The notes beneath the pieces were generated by a model. It did no database searches. It saw nothing but the letters and a program-made list of their open reading frames with translations, and was not told the origin of the DNA. A stretch of DNA of 26,628 nt, taken from Phoronis australis. Taxonomy: Eukaryota > Phoronida > Phoronidae. The DNA is taken from assembly GCA_002633005.1 (NCBI GenBank), contig NMRA01000159.1, forward strand, positions 766,111-792,738. Direction: 5' to 3'. Both the position numbers and the translations under genes were made by a program. Below are positions 9,332 through 18,300 of this stretch, piece after piece (position 1 is the stretch's first letter; every line of letters begins with the position of its first letter).

Positions 9332-12300
9332 GTTAGTCACTGTACATTTGAATACATGAGGAATTTGTAATTGGTGGTTCGCTTGTACATTTTCATGCTA
9401 TGCATTTGTGGATAAAGTGACTCGAAGTTTCCTGTCACAAAAGCTTGTTCAAGCATCATATTTCTTTCCTTACCAAAGTACCGGGCTACGCTGGCTTGAC
9501 TTTCTCTCCAGAGGGCCTGGTAATGGACCAGGACTCAGTGAGGCCACCTGCAGCTCGCCAGTGCAACGTCAGATTGTGTTTGGTGACCAGGTAAAAATTC
9601 CAAGTCGTCACGAAGATTCTGGATTTTTGCTGAACGGAAAACTGTCATTACAGTCAGTGAGCATGCAGCTGGTGCAGGCTTTTTTTCCCTTCACAGGGTT
9701 TGACGGGCGATAATGTTCTGTATTTAGCATCCACGCCTCAATTTTCAGGCTATCCAGGCTGTTATTGCTGTTAATTTGAATGTTTAAATGGCAATTATTT
9801 AGGTGATTTCTCAAAACAGGCCGAGGAGGACACTGGATGCAATCACTGACACCTGTACTAGTGATACAAGTGAGGTCAATTTTCTACTTGAATTTTAATG
9901 TTTCCTCTCTTACATGTAACTTCAAGCGTTTACTCGATTCAACTACGAAAAAGGAAGTTTAGAGGTTAAGTGGCAGACGTAATTGCTTATTGCACTTTGA
10001 CATGGTTCCAGGTGTCTAGCTTTTTCAATACACGAAGTATTTTCAAATGTTGGCATCCAGGGATTGTTTGTGTGGATCAGAACTATCACACTTCCGGATG
10101 TGAGGTTCCCTTGCTTTGTTGCCTAGTTCCGCTTTTGGTGCCTCATTTACCTTTTGGTGCCTCATTTACCTTTTGGTGCCTCATTTACCTTTTGGTGCCT
10201 CATTTACCTTTTGGTGCCTCATTTACCTTTTGGTGCCTCATTTACCTTTTGGCAAGTTATGATTACGCTAAGCATCATTAGCCCTGTTCTGCCCAAGCGT
10301 TGGGAATTTCACAATCTCTATTAATTAAGTCACAGAAAGGGAGTCATTCCCATGGGATTCGTGTTGTTGTAGCTAGAAGTACTAAATGTAGGGGACTGTA
10401 ACAGTCATCCGTGCTCCATTAAACCCTCATAATGAATACTGAATCATACTCCTTATAACTTTTTACTATCAACAGGGGACACTTAGCCCACAGTGCCCCC
10501 TGGTGGCTGGAAATATGTCTAACGAGCTAGACAGGCATGCATTGATTGTTTCTCCTTTCTTCAGGTTTGTAATCTTAAATTTGTGGTTTTGTAGGTGGTG
10601 TCAGTGCCGTGGACTCGATCCACTGTGAGTTGAATGTTCGATATGGAGCATCAGGCAAAGAGTGTGTGGACTTCTTCTATCCTGACAATAACAGGACAGG
10701 TATTCCATGTCTTGAGAAAACTGTGGAAATTACTGGGAGGGGTGAATAACGACACAACAAAGTGACAGCAAAATGAAGAGACTGTATTGGGGAAAACAAA
10801 ATATGCAAAAACAGGACTGGGGTCAAAGGTCAATCCACAAAAACGTCAGGGATCTGTTTCATAAAAGTAAAATCTTTTGAAGACAGGAATTTAGTCTTGG
10901 ACTCCCACTTCAAATTTTGGAAATAATTGTTTAGCCATTGTGAGCTCATATAGGTCTAGAAACAATAGATAGAAATTGTCTCAGTAACTAGCAGAGACTG
11001 CGTTTTGCTCACGTGAGATTAATTATTTTTCATAAATAGTGAGGAGCGTACTTAGACTAAATGTCAGACTTAGTTACTTCTTATGAAGCTGACCCTGGAT
11101 AAGCTGTTTAATTTTGCGACGTTCACAAAAATTGAGTTGCAAAATAAAGCTGACAACTCTCCTTGTTTTCCATGGTTATTCACATCTGTGTTCAGAATGG
11201 TGTTATTTTTGTGTTCATCTGCTTCATTATTTTATCTTAATTTTAAATACCGGTAGGCCATTTTTGACCTGCCAACGTTGCGCTCAATTTAACTTAATTG
11301 CTTCAGTTTGACTTTTCCATCACACAACTTGTCACAACAATTCCTCTTTGGTGCTGTTGTTTTAGGTGCCCCAGTGTTTGTGTTCATTCATGGCGGTTAC
11401 TGGGTAGATATGAGGTGAGATTGTTGGTAACACTAATATTGTTATGACAAACGTGCATGTACAATGGGTACGACTAATAAGGACTTCTCTCACGGAATTA
11501 GAAATGGAATTTACGTATTTCCTTGGCACCACAATTCTAATATGTGTGGATTTTAATTACTATAAATGAAATAAATTAAGAAAATTATGTATCAGACTTG
11601 ATGCATTCGGGCCACAAATCTATGGACGATTGCTTTGCAGCAGACATGAAATTGGTGGCGCTGGTTTTGAGAATGGATAAGCATGGCATGCGACTAGTTA
11701 ATTTCGTAATAGTGAAATGGAAATTGCTAATTTAGAAAACTGAAAAAACACAGAATTTTGTGTTTCCTTAAACATATACTCTTTGATGTAGATTTCCACC
11801 TAGCATATATATCTTGGGGATTTCCAGTAGAAAAATGCAGTTGGAATTCTCCAGTTTAGGACAGTGAAAATGTTGCTCGCGGTCTGAGCTCGTGTCAAAT
11901 TTTAATAGACAATATTGGCTTTTCCAAATTCGAGAATTACGATCAACAATGAATTTAATGACTAAGCACTTCTTTCATGCACATTATAGAGACACTTGAA
12001 AATTTTGCATCAACGGCAATTTTTTGAAGATTTTGTGACCTATTTTCAGATTCTGTTGTTATAAAACCTAGTGTCCAATATTTTTGAAATACTTATGCCG
12101 AACGCCAAAATTGCCCACGTCCCAATCATCTGAATTAAACAAATCAATTTGAGCTATGTACAATATTATGTACGTGATGTTAAATTTGCTGTGACTAAAT
12201 GCACTGAGACTTTCTTATGTATCAAGACGAAGTGGTTCAATAGTTGATGAATCACCTGACTCCGTTGTTTTTTCCCCTGTAAGACAACTATTTACCTTCT

Positions 12301-15300
12301 TAACTGCCAGCTTCAGTAAGGAATTACGGTTTTTGTGCATTCACTGTCAACCCACCTAATTGAGATGAAGTAATTAAGACCATGTCGGCATTCTGTCGTT
12401 TCGCAACTTTTCCAGACGTGAGCGGTTTTGAACGTGCGATAACATCTGCCTCCTATGTTAACTGCCCAGCACAGTCTTTTGTCCTGTATGACAACAAGCA
12501 GGCCAATTATCTCCCAGGCTTCAAAGGGTTACTGAAACTTGGCAGAATGGATTGTCTTAACTTCTGTTGTAGTTGGGCGATTTAGGTGATTCAAAAACTA
12601 AACATGATCAGCATTTGACAAGGAATTCAGAAATGCTATTGGTATATGTTCAAACATGTTATAACTTAACTTTCATTTTTAGCAGCACAGCCCAGTCATG
12701 CTAGATACTATCTGATCGGAGATTAGAGCAATTATCGAACAAAAGAGAGCCGAACTTTTATATCCATTAACATTATTGTTCCCCCTTCTTGAAGAGTACT
12801 CTGCGATAGCAATTGTCCTCCGTGCCCTCCCCCCCCCATAAATTGAGCACTGTGCAATGTCTGTCTGAATGTCAACTACTCTTTTACAGTCGACAGCTAT
12901 CACGATTTGTGGCTCATAGCTTCACCAAGGCCGGGTGCATCACAGCCATAGTTGGTTATCAGCAAGCACCTGAAGGTAAACTCAATATTCTACTGTTACT
13001 GTCTAAGTGTACTAGACATTATGCATTACTTGTGCATACATTATAATTGCACCAAATGTGAAGAAAAAGACTAATATCCCAAACTGTCCTATTTTCATTT
13101 GTTTGTAACATTGCTGTGAATGGCTGCAATGTTTCAAAACGCCAGCATGTTGCTGTCATGGTACAGAAGTTAAAGGTGGTTAAATATTTCCTTGGTGATT
13201 CATACCATTACTTTCATGGAAAATGCGAGAAAATCAAAATTGAACTTGAGCTGTCCACCATATTATGCGCTAAATTGGAGACATTTTGCTGTACAAACAG
13301 TAATGTTTGGAAAGCAGTCAACAGTCTTTACTCCTGCCCTAGACAAGCTGTGCAGACCTTGTGAATTGTCGCTTCCTATTTCCGGCACGAAACAATTGAA
13401 CTAGGATTTCTTGCCAAATTGTGTTTGATGTGTGTTTAATAACTCTTTAGGTTATTACATTCTAGTTATGAGTAATAGTGTTTCAGAATATCTTGCCAAT
13501 TTCGGACAAAAACAGGTGCTGACATTTACCTTTTCATGTTTCAAGGTCTTCAAACATTGCTGTGAAGCAAGCATTTTTTTCAAAATGCTTTCTTACGGTA
13601 GCTATTTTACAGACCATGGAAAAAGGGGTGATGCTGCATATCTTTTAGGAAAAACGAGAAAATAATATTTCATTTGGTCACCATTTCGTGTGATGAATTG
13701 GTGAGATTTTACTGTTAGGGCTGTTCCAGCAAAATCTGTATGGGAGGGGGGGGAGGCACTTTTATTTCGTACCCACCGCCCATATTTTTCATTTATTTCT
13801 CCAACCCATGACCCATAATTTTTTAATTATTTTTAATAGGTTAAAATATAAAATCCAACACTTGCAAACAAACTGCCTCCAGGAGGACCTGTTAAGAACT
13901 TAGATGATTGACAGACAAGAACTAGTTGTCTTGTCCAATATTGTCAAAAACTAAAGTAGCCTGTGAGCAATACTTTTGGCAGCCACCAGGTGTCTCTGTT
14001 CACCATGTGTCTATAATTTCAATGAACATTTTTTCAACTATAAGGATCTACGAATCTCAAACTGTCTCCACGATATCTTTTATACTTCTATGTTAAGTGA
14101 ATATTGGAACTTGTTTATCTTACTCCTCATAATTTTTATTTAAAAATCATCAATTTTCTTGTGTTAACACCAGTTTAGTGTTGCATAACTTTTCAATTCA
14201 ATAGGACTGCAGACAAACAGTTGGCTCAAATCAAGTTGCCCATGACTTGATTAATGGCTAAGTGAACATTTTGCACTCTGTTCACTGGCAATATGGGCTT
14301 TTTTGTATTGGCTTGTTTTGAGTTTTGAGGGCTGAAGTAACCAACCTGTCAACATTAACAGGACAAAAAATACCACCCATTTTTAAAGCATCACTTCTTA
14401 CAGGAATGACCACCCATAATTTGTGTTTTTTTCTGAAGACCATCACCCATGAATTTTTATTTCTACTGCCGTCCCCCCCCTCCCACATGGATTTTACTGG
14501 AACAGCCCTTAGTATGTTTTTATCTCTAAAGTTATTATAAACTCATCTTTTGTCAAACTTCTGATTTAGATAACTTTGTGCTATCAATCTGGCCTCAACT
14601 TGGTCCTTGCTCAGATTAAATACATTACGCAGATTTTTCTGTGCTTTATATGGTAACGTAAAAGTTGTGAATTTTAAACTTGGAATGGCATCAATAGCAC
14701 ATGCCACTGACTCGCCACTCATTTTATCATCACCTCAGTACGCTAATACCAGACAATGGCCCTTACAAACTCAACTGTATGCACAACCTTGTATTATGCG
14801 TAATGGCGTCTAGCGGCAAGATGATGAAGGCTTCGGCAATGATATCTGAGAAGCCAGAAATTTCTGGTAATTTTTTCGATTTATGTGTGGATGCAAAGCA
14901 TGAAATTTTACTTACGTACTTACTGGTATATGGTCTAAATCAAAAGTTGGTTTTTATGGCGAAAGTTGAGTTTATAACCATGTTAAACTTGATTTTATCT
15001 GTCAAGCTTAATGAGAATTGGAAGTTAATTTTTGTCTTAAGGCCATACTCAGTGTTTAAAATGGCCTGTTGGGTCGAAAGCCCAGATATCATTTATAATC
15101 TGATTAAGGAACTATCTTTCTAATTATATTTAAGGGTCTAAATTGAGAAAACCAGGATTCTCTGCAGCTTTAGTGGGGAAAGCAACCGTGTTTGATACGA
15201 GTTGAGTAAAAATGCAGACCCCTGGTTAACTTGGAAGTGCATTTTTCCATGTTGAAGGCTGTTGCCGTGGCGCGTTTGTTCTATATATGGAACAATTAAA

Positions 15301-18300
15301 CTAAAATGTGATTTGAATGGTCTGGCAAAGGTTTGGCATTCACTTTCATTTAGCAAAGATAATGACCTACACCCTGTTAAACACTGTCTGTGCAGGTCAT
15401 TCCTGCTCATGCAATGGGAGTGAAGGCAGAACCAAGATGTGGCTCCTTTTTTGGGCTGTTCACATGTTTTTGTATTGTTTGAGTTTGTACATAGTTGCCA
15501 GGGGATTTTTTCTACAAGATAACGAGGGATCTGCATTTTTTCTAAAAGGTAACATCAAAGACTAGTTGGTTTCCTCATTAAGGTGTTTCAGTACTGTGGT
15601 TCATGACTAAGTTTGCTATTGGTAATCCATTACAGTTCAACTGAAGACGATTATTGAGCAGACAGTCTGTGCAATACGCTTCATACTGATCTGGGCTGAG
15701 GACCGGGGAGCCAGGTAATTATAGGGTGAGGTAGGGATGGAGTGAGCGAGCGAGAGAGAGAGGGGTAACGAGTGTTGGGCGGGTGAAGCGAGAGAGAGAG
15801 AGGGGTAGCGAGTGTTGGATGGGTGAAGCGAGAGAGAGACAGAGAGAAGAGGAGGAGGACAACGGGGGCGAGAGGGGAAAGGAAGGAAGGAGGGTTAGAC
15901 AAACAGGTGGATGGTTGGAGGGAGCGAGCACTGAAAAGAAGAACGGAGGGGGTGGGGAAGGAGGGAGGGGGACAGAGTGAGTGACTTAGAAAGATGTTAC
16001 CAACAATTTTTAAAAGAGAATTCAAATGTAAATGCATATCTCTAAATTCCACATCTGCTGTTTGAATCAAAACTCTAACCATCCAGCAATGGTAAGCCAT
16101 TATATCTGAAATGGCCATTGCGTGTAGGGGAGATGGTTGTCAAAGCTGTGTACACTATGGTGATGTAAACAGCAGTTGATGTTATGTCTCAAATATGGGA
16201 GCTTGTCACGTGATGCGTGTTGCACACCAATGATATTCACTCATTTCAAATGTCTTGATTTCAGCACTATTGAACAGTGCATGCTGATTTTTTTTCTGAT
16301 TTGTATTGTTTCTTTTCACGCTTTGACTTTATTTCGTTAATTCAGAGCAAAAGCATAGTTTTCAAAAAAGGTGACAAATTCCTTTTACACACAAAATTGC
16401 AAAATTTCAGAGCAATAGCCAGTATGTAATTCTCTAATAGGTTGGCGACATTTCTTGCACAACTTTCTCGTGGGCTTTGGCTATAATTTCACCAAAGATA
16501 TAGATTAAATATCCATTCAGGACTGTGTTTATCTGTAGTGTTCTTTATTTCCAACAGGGGCATCTATATTTCTAGTGTTCTTTATCTCCAACAGGGGTGT
16601 GTATAGCTCCACCCTCTAACACAGCGCCATCTATACTGAAAAGTGGCCCTGTGGAAACATGGTGAACGAAACACGAAATTTCGTGTGTGTGCATCAATGC
16701 GCATGCTTGGTCAGAAGTTTATCAATCACATCACCACTACTTGCACACGCCTTCTATGCACAGTACTTGTTTGGGCTCAGCTGTGGGATGGGGGTTCCCT
16801 TGGTGTTGTTTACTTCGATCACTGCCCGTTTTAATAAATTGCAACTATGCAAGTCAAAGGTGGTCGCCATACTGAAAGAGGTTTCCCAAATTTCAACCAA
16901 TGGGAATGACTGAATGTTATGACGCCAGTTTCATTACTTTAACCAATAAGAAGCCATGATAAACAACATTCCACAGTGCTACTTTTCGTAGCACTATGAA
17001 ATAGTGTATGCATAGCTTTAGCGTTCTTTATCTCCAACAGGAGGGTCTTTGATTAGTGTTTTTTATCTCCAACAGGGCTGTGTATAATTGTCTCTAGTGT
17101 TCATTATCTCCAACAGGGCTGTCTATATCTCTAGTGTTCATTTTCTCCAACAGGGCTGTCTATATCTCTAGTGTTCATTTTCTCCAACAGGGCTGTCTAT
17201 ATCTCTAGTGTTCATTTTCTCCAACAGGGCTGTCTACATCTCTTGTGTTCATTATCTCCAACAGGTCTGTCTATATCTCTAGTATTCATTATCTCCAACA
17301 AGGCTGTCTATGTCTCTAGTGTTCATTATCTCCAACAGGGCTGTCTACATCTCTAGTGCTCATTATCTCCAACACGACTGTTTATATCTCTAGTGTTCAT
17401 TATCTCCAACAGGACTGTCTATATCTCTAGTGTTCATTATCTCCAACAGGGGTGTCTATGTCTCTGGCCACTCAGCTGGGGCCCACCTGCTGTCCATGGC
17501 CCTTTCTGCATCGTGGGATCGTGCGTTTGGCTCTTGTGCAAAACTCTTGAAAGGTATGTTGCATGTATGGACTACTACTGCTAGTTTTTGGAACATAGTT
17601 GATGAAATCTCTTCTGCAAAATTTCAGAGGAAAACAATTAAGTGACTTAATTGCGTCGGTGACTAGTGAGAGTCGGTTTATGTTCTGGAATTAGCAGTTA
17701 TAGACAAGGTCCGACAAGATTAGGTGATGCCCTGTAATGACCAAATATGGTTCAGTTTACATATAGCCAACTCTAACAAAAGACTGACTGAATTAATGAA
17801 TACAGGGTAGCAGTCCATAGACCAAGGGCCCCAGTGGCGGATTTAGAGGGGGCCATGGCCTCCCCAAAAATTCTCCCAGATTCTATTTGGCAGTTCGGGA
17901 GTGCGAATGTCTGACAGGCAAAATCCTGGCTAAAACTGCCCTGCCCCCTGCCTCCACCGCAAGTACAAGCTAATGTCTTGGGATCTATGGAACACAGCCC
18001 TGGTTTAGCTCCTTGCTGTTCATATTTATCTGCTCTAACTTGTTTGTACAGGTTTAGTCATGTTACTATGGTATTTTATTTCAAGTACATATTATTTTGC
18101 GCACGAATACAGCCATTTTACGGTTTCCTGTGTTTCAGGCGTCGCCCTCCTTAGTGGTGTCTTCGATGTCCGCTTGATTGTCAACACAGAAAATAACCAT
18201 CACCTTGGCTTGACACGGTCAGTTGGTCCATGTTATTTGAAGTATCATGACATCTGCTAGACCTCTGGGCTGGGTTGCATAAAACTTCAAAATTGTCTGC

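Noticed and set aside
9408-9713. 101-residue plus-strand frame in AFMID intron 1
   Set aside because: No recognisable domain; the AFMID junction 9331 to 10595 skips it in frame.
14701-15123. 140-residue plus-strand open frame in AFMID intron 4
   Set aside because: AT-driven composition, no motif, no splice context linking it to AFMID, and it lies between well-supported exons 4 and 5.
15681-16118. 145-residue minus-strand open frame
   Set aside because: It is the complement of the GAGA tract; low-complexity Ser/Leu/Pro with repeats, not a protein.
17171-17645. Repetitive plus-strand frames over the splice array, proposed as a repeat protein
   Set aside because: The 37-bp unit rotates frames and each frame soon meets TAG; the frames are products of the array and its real exon.
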